From Syntrophomonadaceae bacterium (GTDB lineage: Bacteria > Bacillota > Dethiobacteria > DTU022), in the NCBI GenBank assembly GCA_007131435.1, contig SLQM01000152.1:1-13289 (forward strand): a DNA stretch of 13,289 nucleotides, read 5' to 3'. Both the position numbers and the translations under genes were made by a program. Below are positions 7,491-13,289 of the stretch, in pieces. The notes under the pieces were generated by a model. The model worked only from the letters and a program-made list of their open reading frames with translations, searched no databases and was not told where the DNA came from. The stretch's first letter is position 1, and the number at the start of each line of letters is the position of its first letter.

Positions 7491-8666
7491 TCATTCCATT
7501 TCCATGGCTAAAAGGGTTCCACGATGGACTATCTGTCCCCCATGGGTGACCATGGTTGAATGAACTATTTCATCCGTACTGTCGGTATTGACCGAACCAT
7601 CTTTTATTATATAGGCAAAGAAGTTGTAAGTGCTCTGGGCGAACATGTTTGTAGCATCTACGGGCAACGTTGCCGGGACATTCATAATACCGCTGATGGT
7701 GATACCTTCAAATACAAACTCCTCTCCACACCGGGTTAATGTGCAGTTACCGCCCTGGTCCACGGCAATATCTACAATTACAGAGCCCTTTTTCATTTTT
7801 TTAACCATGTTCTCATCTATCAATTTAGGAGCAACTTCTCCCGGTATCAGGGCAGTCAGTATAACAGCATCGCTCTGTTCCACATGTGGTAAAAGCGCTT
7901 CTCTTTCACGGGCGAACCATTCTTCGGGCAGCCTTTTGGCATAACCGCCTTCACCAATGGCCAGCTCTTCAGGAACATCAAACGCAATGTTTTCAGCACC
8001 CAGGCTGCGGGCTTGTTCATTTGCTTCAGGCCGGATATCAAGAGTTTTCACCTTGGCCCCCAATCGCTTCGCTGTAGCAATAGACTGCAGCCCTGCCACT
8101 CCCGTACCTACAACCAGGAATTGCGCAGGGTTAATGATTCCAAATGATGTGGGCATCATCGGGATAAATCTGCCGAGATGATTTGCCGCAAATATTACAG
8201 CCTTATAGCCGGCAACTGTGCTCATGGAAGTGAGGGAGTCCATCTGCTGGGCTCTTGATATTCTTGGGATACCATCGAGGGTAAAGCTGGTGATGCCCCT
8301 TTTGGCCATTATTCTCAGGCCTTCATGGTTAACCGAGTGAGCGGGATGAAGAAAACTGATCAGGATGCAGTTTTCCCGAAACATCTCAGCTTCGTGCAGG
8401 CCTGTTTCTTCATTCATCCTGGGTTCTTTTACCTTAAGGATAATATTTGCTTCGTCATAGACGCTCTTTGCATCAGCTATTATTTCAGCGCCTTTTTCCC
8501 TGTACATTTCATCATCAATATAAGCCCCTTTTCCGGCTCCTGACTGAACCAGAACGCGGGCTCCCGATGAAACCATCTTACCTACAGTATCAGGAATAGC
8601 GGCAACTCTTTTTTCGCCGGGCATTATTTCCCGGGGAATCCCAACAACAACTTTGTCCAATTGCAC
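7491..8666 (-). CDS. pntAA: NAD(P) transhydrogenase alpha subunit part 1 PntAA (NAD-binding domain I)
   Basis: The soluble NAD(H)-binding domain I, 391 residues from the GTG at 8666. It belongs to the alanine dehydrogenase/PntA family: the N-terminal GIPREIMPGEKRVA block (9-22), the RISRAQQMD segment in which R135, Q140 and D143 match the catalytic RQD loop of R. rubrum domain I, the dinucleotide motif GTGVAG (187-192), and an acidic D at the end of the next strand (TLDIRP) consistent with NAD rather than NADP. The C-terminal end includes the usual VDIAVDQGGN and THGGQIVH motifs. A GTG at 8675 would add three residues, but GGGGGTG at 8673-8679 then overlaps it; used as a ribosome site, that sequence sits 6 nt before the GTG at 8666, so 8666 is preferred. 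First gene of pntAA-pntAB-pntB. Confidence 0.94.
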   Translation of the reverse strand: MQLDKVVVGIPREIMPGEKRVAAIPDTVGKMVSSGARVLVQSGAGKGAYIDDEMYREKGAEIIADAKSVYDEANIILKVKEPRMNEETGLHEAEMFRENCILISFLHPAHSVNHEGLRIMAKRGITSFTLDGIPRISRAQQMDSLTSMSTVAGYKAVIFAANHLGRFIPMMPTSFGIINPAQFLVVGTGVAGLQSIATAKRLGAKVKTLDIRPEANEQARSLGAENIAFDVPEELAIGEGGYAKRLPEEWFAREREALLPHVEQSDAVILTALIPGEVAPKLIDENMVKKMKKGSVIVDIAVDQGGNCTLTRCGEEFVFEGITISGIMNVPATLPVDATNMFAQSTYNFFAYIIKDGSVNTDSTDEIVHSTMVTHGGQIVHRGTLLAMEME

Positions 8667-8694
8667 AGCAAACACCCCCGTTTAATTTGTACGG

Positions 8695-8727
8695 AAAAAA
8701 AGCTTCCGCTACTAATGTGGAAACCTT
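8695..8727 (-). terminator. Possible attenuator hairpin in the pntAA leader
   Basis: Read on the minus strand, AAGGTTTCC (8727-8719) can pair with GGAAGCTTT (8707-8699) over nine positions, including two G-T wobbles, across an 11-nt loop. The 3' arm runs into a seven-T tract (8701-8695). This has terminator form but lies inside the predicted pntAA leader, so if real it would act as an attenuator. Immediately upstream, AAGCTC (8748-8743) and GAGCTT (8733-8728) can form a second 6-bp stem. No known riboswitch class was recognised, and stability is marginal. Confidence 0.3.
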
Positions 8728-8747
8728 AAGCTCTTTTACCTTGAGCT
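8723..8747. repeat. Imperfect direct repeat ACCTTRAGCT in the pntAA leader
   Basis: ACCTTAAGCT (8723-8732) and ACCTTGAGCT (8738-8747) match at nine of ten bases, separated by 5 bp, a 15-bp period. They lie between the predicted pntAA transcription start and its start codon and overlap the small hairpins there. They could be tandem regulator half-sites or simply parts of a folded leader. Confidence 0.4.
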
Positions 8748-8752
8748 TTCTA

Positions 8753-8786
8753 AATCAATTGTGAAGTTCATTTATTTAAATTGATT
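8753..8786. repeat. Inverted repeat overlapping the pntAA -10 element
   Basis: AATCAATT (8753-8760) and AATTGATT (8779-8786) are exact 8-bp inverted copies with an 18-bp spacer. The right arm overlaps the predicted pntAA -10 (8784-8789), where an operator for a dimeric repressor would be expected. The sequence is A/T rich, so chance is a real alternative. Confidence 0.35.
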
Positions 8787-8813
8787 ATATCAGAGTTTCC
8801 AAAAGGTTAAAAC
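8784..8813 (-). promoter_or_regulatory. Predicted extended -10 promoter of the pnt operon
   Basis: On the minus strand TGATATAAT (8792-8784) is a perfect -10 hexamer with the TGN extension. The -35 region at 17-bp spacing reads TTTTAA and is weak, as is common for extended -10 promoters. Transcription would start near 8777, leaving a leader of about 110 nt before the GTG at 8666. Confidence 0.55.
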
Positions 8814-8816
8814 CAT

Positions 8817-8845
8817 TTGAGAATAATTGCTGCTTATAGTAAGAT
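8817..8845 (+). promoter_or_regulatory. Predicted sigma-A promoter of the NmrA-like/cupin pair
   Basis: TTGAGA (8817-8822) and TAAGAT (8840-8845) are separated by 17 bp, matching five and four of six consensus bases. The predicted start is about 50 bases before the ATG at 8902. It is divergent from the pnt promoter, with the two -35 regions adjacent, so both could share regulation. Confidence 0.45.
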
Positions 8846-8901
8846 AAAAGCACGAATTTCGCCAAAATTTGAATACAGCAATATGGCAGGGAGGTTGTTA
8901 A

Positions 8902-9753
8902 ATGATCCTGGTTACAGGAGCAGCCGGTAAAACAGGCCAGGCAGTTTTAAAGGCGCTTCAGAAGAAAAATGCTAAAATTCGAGCCCTGGTTCGTAACGGG
9001 GAGCAGGCAGAGCTATTGATGAATTATGGCATTGCTGATGCTGTTACAGGTGACATGTCTTCTCAGGAGGTTTTAAAAGAAGCTTTGACAGGGGTTAGTT
9101 CTGTATACCATATCTGCCCGAACATGCATCCTGCAGAAGAATTAATTGGCCAGCTGATTATTTCAACATCCCGGGAAAAAAAAGTTGAAAAGTTCGTTTT
9201 TCATTCGGTTCTTCACCCGCAAACTGCTAAAATGCCCCACCACTGGCAGAAATTAAAAGTTGAAGAAGCCCTTTTTGAATCAGGGCTTAGTTTTACTATT
9301 TTGCAGCCGGCTCCTTATATGCAGAACATATTGGCTTTCAAGGATGTAATCATAAATGAGGGGGTATACCGTGTTCCTTATCCTCCCCAAACCCGAATGA
9401 GCCTTTTAGATTTGGAGGATCTTGGTGAAGCAGTGGCGACTGTTTTAACTGGATCCGGTCATGATAATGCAACATATGAGATTGTAGGAACAGATCCATT
9501 GACCCAGGAAGAGATAGCATCTTGTATTGGCAAACGCCTGAACAAAGAGATTCGCGTTGAGGAAGCACCGCTGACCCAGTGGAGGCTTCAGGCAAAAGAA
9601 CTGGATATGGATACATACCAGCTGGAAACTTTATCTTCCATGTTTGAATACTATGCAAATTACGGACTTGTGGGCAATAATAAAGTTTTGGAAATGTTGT
9701 TAGGCCGTTCACCAGGCAGCTTAGATGAGTTCATAAAACGAGAATTTAAATAA
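8902..9753 (+). CDS. NmrA-like NAD(P)-binding protein (atypical SDR family)
   Basis: A 283-residue soluble Rossmann-fold protein. MILVTGAAGKTGQ at the very N-terminus holds the GxxGxxG dinucleotide motif (G6, G9, G12), followed by the ALVRN segment that contacts the cofactor phosphate in this family. The normal SDR active-site YxxxK is not present; the corresponding stretch is FVFHSVLHP..HHWQKLKVEEAL, then LSFTILQPAPYMQN, as in NmrA/HSCARG-type proteins. These act as redox-sensing regulators or as NAD(P)H-dependent reductases (quinone or isoflavone reductase types), so the specific role is open. The C-terminal third contains a GTDPLTQEEIA region usual for the substrate side. AGGGAGGT lies 7 nt before the ATG. 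A cupin gene follows after 23 bp, probably in the same transcript. Confidence 0.85.
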   Translation: MILVTGAAGKTGQAVLKALQKKNAKIRALVRNGEQAELLMNYGIADAVTGDMSSQEVLKEALTGVSSVYHICPNMHPAEELIGQLIISTSREKKVEKFVFHSVLHPQTAKMPHHWQKLKVEEALFESGLSFTILQPAPYMQNILAFKDVIINEGVYRVPYPPQTRMSLLDLEDLGEAVATVLTGSGHDNATYEIVGTDPLTQEEIASCIGKRLNKEIRVEEAPLTQWRLQAKELDMDTYQLETLSSMFEYYANYGLVGNNKVLEMLLGRSPGSLDEFIKREFK

Positions 9754-9776
9754 ACCCCGTCTAAGGAGGTAGAGCA

Positions 9777-10151
9777 ATGTATTTAACTGATCTTAACAAG
9801 GCCGAAGAGGTTGATATTACTCCTCCAGAGTTGAAAGGCAAGGGCAAGGCTACAGTTCGATGGCTGCTGGGCGAACCGGAAGGAGCCCCAAATTTTGAAA
9901 TGCGCTATTTTTCTTTAACAGGCCATATAGCGACAGAGTGGCACAGCCATCAATGGGAGCACCAGGTTTTTGTAATTAAGGGAAAAGGTATTTTTAAAAG
10001 TGAGACGGGAGAAGTTCAGTTATTGCCGGGAAGCGCTGTCCTGGTTGCTCCTGGCGAACAGCATCATTTCGTCTGTCCAGGGGAGCAGTTTGATTTCATT
10101 TGTGTGGTGCCTAAAGGAACGAGAGCCTGTAATACGGCAGGGAAAAAGTAA
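9777..10151 (+). CDS. Single-domain cupin protein
   Basis: A 124-residue protein forming one cupin barrel. Motif 1 is EWHSHQWEHQVFVIKGKG, giving H56, H58 and, in place of the usual Glu, H62 as candidate metal ligands. Motif 2 is LLPGSAVLVAPGEQHHF, giving H96. A small metal-binding enzyme or ligand-binding protein is expected; the cupin fold alone does not reveal the substrate. The pairing with an NmrA-like protein 23 bp upstream suggests a shared small-molecule or redox function. A full-strength ribosome site, TAAGGAGGT (9762-9770), lies 6-7 nt before the ATG. No clear terminator follows; the next 160 bases are A/T rich. Confidence 0.85.
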   Translation: MYLTDLNKAEEVDITPPELKGKGKATVRWLLGEPEGAPNFEMRYFSLTGHIATEWHSHQWEHQVFVIKGKGIFKSETGEVQLLPGSAVLVAPGEQHHFVCPGEQFDFICVVPKGTRACNTAGKK

Positions 10152-10276
10152 TTTAAAAATTATAGATTACCAAAGTGGTTTTGATCTTATTTTAAGCAAA
10201 TTTCAGTTTATACCTGTTAACAAATAAAAAAAGTTGCAATTTTTTTAACGAACAAGAAGGAATTCAGAACTTTTTG
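10152..10276. other. A/T-rich spacer after the cupin gene
   Basis: The stretch between the cupin stop and the riboswitch promoter holds no convincing gene. An A7-GTTGCAA-T7 sequence (10226-10246) could form an all-A/U hairpin that might end the cupin transcript, but it is too weak to call. The larger gene-free interval up to 10578 is occupied by the glycine riboswitch and its terminator. Confidence 0.5.
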
Positions 10277-10306
10277 TTGAAGAGAAAAAAATCACAAGTG
10301 AATATT
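10277..10306 (+). promoter_or_regulatory. Possible promoter of the glycine riboswitch-gcv operon
   Basis: TTGAAG (10277-10282) and AATATT (10301-10306) are separated by 18 bp, each matching about four of six consensus bases. A start near 10313 would place the 5' end exactly at the first aptamer, which is the main reason for calling it. Confidence 0.4.
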
Positions 10307-10313
10307 GCGAATG

Positions 10314-10410
10314 AACCCTGTGGGAGAGTTCCGTTTAACGGACGCCGAAGGAGCAACCATCCGCCTGGCGGGCGGCTGGGAAACTCTCAGGCAGTAGTAC
10401 CATTGGGGGA
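10314..10410 (+). promoter_or_regulatory. Glycine riboswitch, aptamer 1 of 2
   Basis: The first of two tandem glycine aptamers in the gcvT leader. It has the class signatures: GGGAGAG (10322-10328) pairing with CTCTCAGG (10384-10391); a small hairpin TCCG-TTTAA-CGGA (10330-10342); the conserved core reading CGCCGAAGGAGCAACC, where consensus has CACCGAAGG; and a second stem CCGCC-TGGC-GGGCGG. The linker to aptamer 2 is short, as in other tandem glycine switches. The RNA senses glycine and controls the downstream glycine cleavage genes. Confidence 0.93.
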
Positions 10411-10505
10411 TGCACCTCTGGAGAGCGCCCGCTTTTCGCGGGGCACCGACGGGGAAAGCCTCTTAGAATTTTAAGAGAGCAATCTCTCAGGTATCAGGGA
10501 CAGAG
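10411..10505 (+). promoter_or_regulatory. Glycine riboswitch, aptamer 2 of 2
   Basis: The second aptamer has GGAGAGC (10420-10426) pairing with CTCTCAGG (10484-10491), a CCCGC-TTTTC-GCGGG hairpin, the core CACCGACGGGGAAAGCC (consensus CACCGAAGG, one change) and a CTCTTA...TAAGAG hairpin. Its P1 stem is CTCTG (10416-10420) with CAGAG (10501-10505). That 3' strand is also the start of the terminator stem, so glycine-stabilised P1 would block the terminator: an ON switch, as known for gcvT leaders. Confidence 0.93.
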
Positions 10506-10540
10506 AAAAAGCCGCAGGGCTTGCTCTGTCCTTTTTGTTT
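10498..10540 (+). terminator. Riboswitch-controlled intrinsic terminator
   Basis: GGACAGAG (10498-10505) pairs with CTCTGTCC (10524-10531), topped by an inner AAGCC/GGCTT stem with a GCAG loop, followed by TTTTTGTTT. The 5' arm overlaps the P1 strand of aptamer 2, so the two structures exclude each other. Located 39 bases before gcvT. Confidence 0.92.
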
Positions 10541-10578
10541 TACTGCTCAATAATAAGAAGAAAGGAGGATGGTTGAAA

Positions 10579-11682
10579 ATGAATAAAGCAAGAAAAACAC
10601 CATTCTACGAAAAACACCTGGCATTGGAAGGAAAAATTGTTGATTACAGCGGCTGGCTATTACCTGTGCAATACGCAAAAGGGCTGGTTGAAGAAGTTCA
10701 TGATACCCGTAAAAGAGCAACAATTTTTGATGTTTCACACATGGGAGAAATTACTGTAGAAGGCAGAGACGCTGAAGCATACCTGCAAAAAATACTGGTG
10801 AATGATATTTCGGACTTAAAAGATAATGCCATCAGGTATAGTCCTGTATGTTACCCTGACGGTGGTGTTGTCGATGATATCCTGGTTTACCGTATAAACG
10901 TTGATAGTTTTTTACTGGTAGTAAATGCAGCCAACACAGATAAAGATTTTGACTGGTTCCAGGAAAACCTTTTTGGCGATGTCAGGCTGGTGAACCTTTC
11001 GCCTGAATATGCCCAGGTTGCGTTGCAGGGACCGAATAGCCTTGATATTATGCAGCAGTTGACCGCTGCACCGCTGGCGGAGATGAAGAGTTATCACTTC
11101 CTGCCGGAAGTAGAGGTTGCCGGTGTAAAGTGCATAGTATCAAGGACTGGATACACCGGTGAAGATGGCTTTGAAGTGTATTGCAAAAACGCTGGCGCTT
11201 CCAAGCTCTGGGATGCGTTATGGGAAGCAGGTCGTAAACACGAACTAAACCCGGCCGGGTTGGGAGCCCGCGATGTTTTGCGTCTTGAAGCATCGATGCC
11301 GCTATATGGCCATGAGCTTTCAAGAGAGCTTACTCCACTGCAGGCCCGCCTTGACCGGTTTGTATCACTTGACAAAGAGGTTGATTTCAATGGCAGGGAA
11401 GCGCTGAAAAAGCAAAAAGAAGTTGGCATGGACAGGATGCTTTTCGGGCTTGAGATGTTGGAACGCGGAGTGCCCCGGGAAGGCTACCCTGTGCACCATG
11501 AAGGTAGGGAAATTGGCTGGGTCAGCAGCGGCTCCTTTGCACCGACCCTGGAAAAGTTTATTGCCATGGCTTTTCTTGATCCCGAAGTTATGAAAAAAAC
11601 AAGCGAAGTTGATTTAATGATTCGCACCCGCTCTTACAGGGCGAAAGTTACCAAACTACCATTTTATAGGAGGAAAAAATAA
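10579..11682 (+). CDS. gcvT: Aminomethyltransferase, glycine cleavage system T protein
   Basis: A 367-residue protein, the usual GcvT length. It takes the aminomethyl group from the lipoyl arm of GcvH, releases ammonia and forms 5,10-methylene-THF. The family's landmarks are present: YSGWLLPVQY (23-32), FDVSHMGEI (50-58), GGVVDDILVYR (95-105) containing the catalytic Asp, NAAN-DKD (116-123), SRTGYTGEDGFEVY, and GLGARDVLRLEASMPLYGHEL. The ATG at 10579 is preferred, with AAAGGAGG (10561-10568) 10 nt upstream; an in-frame TTG at 10573 sits only 4 nt from that site. It is the first gene of gcvT-gcvH-gcvPA and overlaps gcvH by one base. Expression should depend on the tandem glycine riboswitch and terminator in the leader. 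Confidence 0.96.
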   Translation: MNKARKTPFYEKHLALEGKIVDYSGWLLPVQYAKGLVEEVHDTRKRATIFDVSHMGEITVEGRDAEAYLQKILVNDISDLKDNAIRYSPVCYPDGGVVDDILVYRINVDSFLLVVNAANTDKDFDWFQENLFGDVRLVNLSPEYAQVALQGPNSLDIMQQLTAAPLAEMKSYHFLPEVEVAGVKCIVSRTGYTGEDGFEVYCKNAGASKLWDALWEAGRKHELNPAGLGARDVLRLEASMPLYGHELSRELTPLQARLDRFVSLDKEVDFNGREALKKQKEVGMDRMLFGLEMLERGVPREGYPVHHEGREIGWVSSGSFAPTLEKFIAMAFLDPEVMKKTSEVDLMIRTRSYRAKVTKLPFYRRKK

Positions 11683-12080
11683 TGAAGTACAATATTATTG
11701 ATGGTGTTAAATACACTAAAAAGCACGAGTGGGCCCGCCAGGAAGGCGATATTGCCGTGGTCGGTTTAAGCGACTACGCCCAGGATAAGCTGGGTGAAAT
11801 AGTATTTGTTGAACTTCCTGATGTGGGGACGCAAGTAGAAGCAGGAAAAGGGTCTGCAGTTATTGAGTCTGTTAAAGCAGTTGCAGATCTTTATGCTCCG
11901 GTTGATGGAACTGTAACCGAGATTAATGAAGAACTGCTTGATCAGCCTGAAGTTATCAACTCCGATCCTTACGGTGAAGGTTGGGTTTACAAGGTTGAAA
12001 TTAAAGATGAAGGCCAGATGAATGATTTAATGGATAAGCCGGCATATGAAAAATTCGTTGTAGAGGAGGATGAAAAATAG
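11682..12080 (+). CDS. gcvH: Glycine cleavage system H protein (lipoyl carrier)
   Basis: A 132-residue lipoyl-domain protein. The H protein shuttles the methylamine group from the P protein to the T protein on a lipoyl arm and then is reoxidised by the L protein. The lipoylation site is K65 in ESVKAVADLYAP, the canonical ESVKA(V/A)xxxxxP motif. The N-terminal YTKKHEWAR segment and the YGEGWVYKVE segment near residues 97-106 are typical. The start overlaps the gcvT stop (TAATG), with AGGAGG 8 nt upstream inside gcvT. The C-terminus is lysine- and acid-rich and ends 3 bp before gcvPA. No lipoate ligase or L-protein gene is in the window. Confidence 0.97.
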   Translation: MKYNIIDGVKYTKKHEWARQEGDIAVVGLSDYAQDKLGEIVFVELPDVGTQVEAGKGSAVIESVKAVADLYAPVDGTVTEINEELLDQPEVINSDPYGEGWVYKVEIKDEGQMNDLMDKPAYEKFVVEEDEK

Positions 12081-12083
12081 CCT

Positions 12084-13289
12084 ATGGGTGGTAAACATTA
12101 CCTTCCCCTGACCGATGAAGATCGCAGTGAAATGCTTGCTGAAATAGGCGTTAAATCTGTCGAAGATCTATTCAGTGATATACCGGCAGAGGTGCGCCTG
12201 CAGCGGGAGCTGGAGCTTCCACCGCCAATGTCAGAGTCAGAGGTTTTAAAACACCTTAATTCGCTGGCAGCTAAAAACAAGCACTTTCATAACTGCGTTT
12301 CCTTCATGGGTGCAGGGATTTACGATCACTTTATACCCTCAATTGTAAAACATGTAACCGGCCGCAGTGAATTCTATACAGGCTATACCCCTTACCAGCC
12401 TGAAATCAGCCAGGGAATCCTGCAGGCTATCTTTGAATACCAGACCATGATCTGCCAGTTAACCGGGATGGATGTTGCCAATGCTTCAATGTACGATGGT
12501 GGAACTGCTGTTGCAGAGGGAGCGGTAATGGGTTGCGGCGCAACCAGGCGTTCCAAGGCCCTGGTATCTAAATCGGTCAGCCCTTTTTACCGGGACGTGC
12601 TCCGCAACTATTTTAACAGCAGGGGGCTGGAACTGGAAGAGATACCGGTTAAAGATGGACATACAGATTTGTCTGAGTTGGAGAAAATGCTTGGAGACGA
12701 TGTGGCATCTGTAATCCTTCAGCAGCCTAACTTTTTCGGTTTAGTTGAAGATATGGATAATGTTGCCGATTTGATTCACAACCATAAAGCAGTTTTTGTT
12801 GTCTCAGCTGATCCCCTGTCTCTGGCCCTGCTTAAGTCTCCCGCCGATTACGGCGCCGATATTGTAGTAGGTGAAGGCCAGTGCCTGGGCGTTCCGGCAT
12901 CTTTTGGCGGCCCTGTGCTTGGGATTATGGCGGCACGTAGTAAGTTTGTGCGCCAGCTTCCCGGGCGTATTGCCGGGGAAACTGTAGACAGTGAAGATAA
13001 CCGCGGTTTTGTATTGACTCTCCAGACCAGGGAACAGCATATCAGGCGCGAAAAAGCAGCTTCAAACATCTGTTCCAACGAAGCTCTCGTGGCTTTAGGC
13101 GCCACAGTTTACATGGCGGCAATGGGTCCGAAAGGATTGAGGGAGGTTGCCGAACAATGCCTGCAGAAGACTGCTTATACGCGTGATAAAATATCCGCCA
13201 TTAAAGGTTTCGAGGTAGTTTTCCCGGGCCCAGTGTTTAAAGAATTTGCTGTTAAGGTTCCCGGAGATCCTGCTGAGCTGAATCAGAAA
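12084..13289 (+). CDS. gcvPA: Glycine dehydrogenase (decarboxylating) subunit 1, partial at the window edge
   Basis: An open frame without stops to the last base, giving the first 402 residues of a protein that is usually about 445-450. It begins MGGKHYLPLTDEDR, the usual GcvPA opening, and contains TGYTPYQPEISQGIL, MDVANASMYDGGTA and QTREQHIRREKAASNIC, hallmarks of the N-terminal half of the P protein. In Bacillota and Thermotogota the P protein is two polypeptides; the PLP lysine is on GcvPB, so gcvPB is expected just beyond the window. The complex decarboxylates glycine and loads the methylamine on GcvH. The ATG at 12084 is the first in frame after the gcvH stop (3 bp apart). GAGGAGG is about 14 nt away, so translation probably depends on coupling to gcvH. 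Confidence 0.95.
   Translation, partial: MGGKHYLPLTDEDRSEMLAEIGVKSVEDLFSDIPAEVRLQRELELPPPMSESEVLKHLNSLAAKNKHFHNCVSFMGAGIYDHFIPSIVKHVTGRSEFYTGYTPYQPEISQGILQAIFEYQTMICQLTGMDVANASMYDGGTAVAEGAVMGCGATRRSKALVSKSVSPFYRDVLRNYFNSRGLELEEIPVKDGHTDLSELEKMLGDDVASVILQQPNFFGLVEDMDNVADLIHNHKAVFVVSADPLSLALLKSPADYGADIVVGEGQCLGVPASFGGPVLGIMAARSKFVRQLPGRIAGETVDSEDNRGFVLTLQTREQHIRREKAASNICSNEALVALGATVYMAAMGPKGLREVAEQCLQKTAYTRDKISAIKGFEVVFPGPVFKEFAVKVPGDPAELNQK

Noticed and set aside
8757..8775. A Rex (NADH-sensing) operator near the pnt promoter
   Set aside because: TTGTGAAG resembles one half-site, but the expected inverted TTCACAA half is not present at the right spacing.
10226..10246. Terminator after the cupin gene
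   Set aside because: The stem is only seven A-T pairs with a 7-nt loop, too weak to support termination on sequence alone.
10274..10474. A small 66-codon open frame upstream of gcvT
   Set aside because: It runs through both glycine aptamers, has no family resemblance, and is explained by the riboswitch.

Overview
The window looks like a chromosomal piece of an anaerobic, Gram-positive-type bacterium, probably Bacillota/Clostridia. This is an inference from strong GGAGG ribosome binding sites, a tandem glycine riboswitch ahead of gcvT, a P-protein that starts as a separate GcvPA subunit, a transhydrogenase alpha subunit split over two genes, and a non-pyrrolysine MttB-family methyltransferase. 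No rRNA, tRNA, transposase, phage gene or CRISPR array is visible. Almost all coding capacity is assigned.

Layout. (1) 77-1270, plus: two small membrane proteins (DUF1295 and DUF2177 families), closed by a clear intrinsic terminator at 1317-1349. (2) 1446-5651, plus: an MttB-superfamily methyltransferase, a GPH/MelB-type cation symporter and a Cys/Met-metabolism PLP enzyme, with a good promoter in front. The last two overlap as ATGA. This looks like an uptake-and-catabolism unit for a methylated compound, but the substrate is not readable and no corrinoid protein gene is present. (3) 8666-5655, minus: the proton-translocating nicotinamide nucleotide transhydrogenase pntAA-pntAB-pntB, ending 3 bp from the PLP gene, with an extended -10 promoter and a structured leader. 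(4) 8902-10151, plus: an NmrA-like NAD(P)-binding protein and a small cupin. (5) 10314-13289, plus: tandem glycine aptamers, an overlapping terminator, then gcvT, gcvH and the first 402 codons of gcvPA, which runs off the window.

How the genes may work together. The glycine cleavage operon oxidises glycine to CO2, NH3 and methylene-THF plus NADH and is expected to be switched on by glycine. PntAB would exchange hydride between NAD(H) and NADP(H) at the cost or gain of a proton gradient. MttB-family proteins demethylate quaternary amines such as betaines in anaerobes, so a one-carbon/glycine theme is possible but is inference.

The most interesting observation is in PntB. The Lys-Arg-Ser motif that holds the 2'-phosphate of NADP(H) in domain III is replaced, without a gap, by Asn-Leu-Asp (followed by Glu), and the nearby GAND motif reads GACD. 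This predicts altered nucleotide specificity at the site that defines the enzyme as a transhydrogenase. No wholly new system could be shown from sequence alone.
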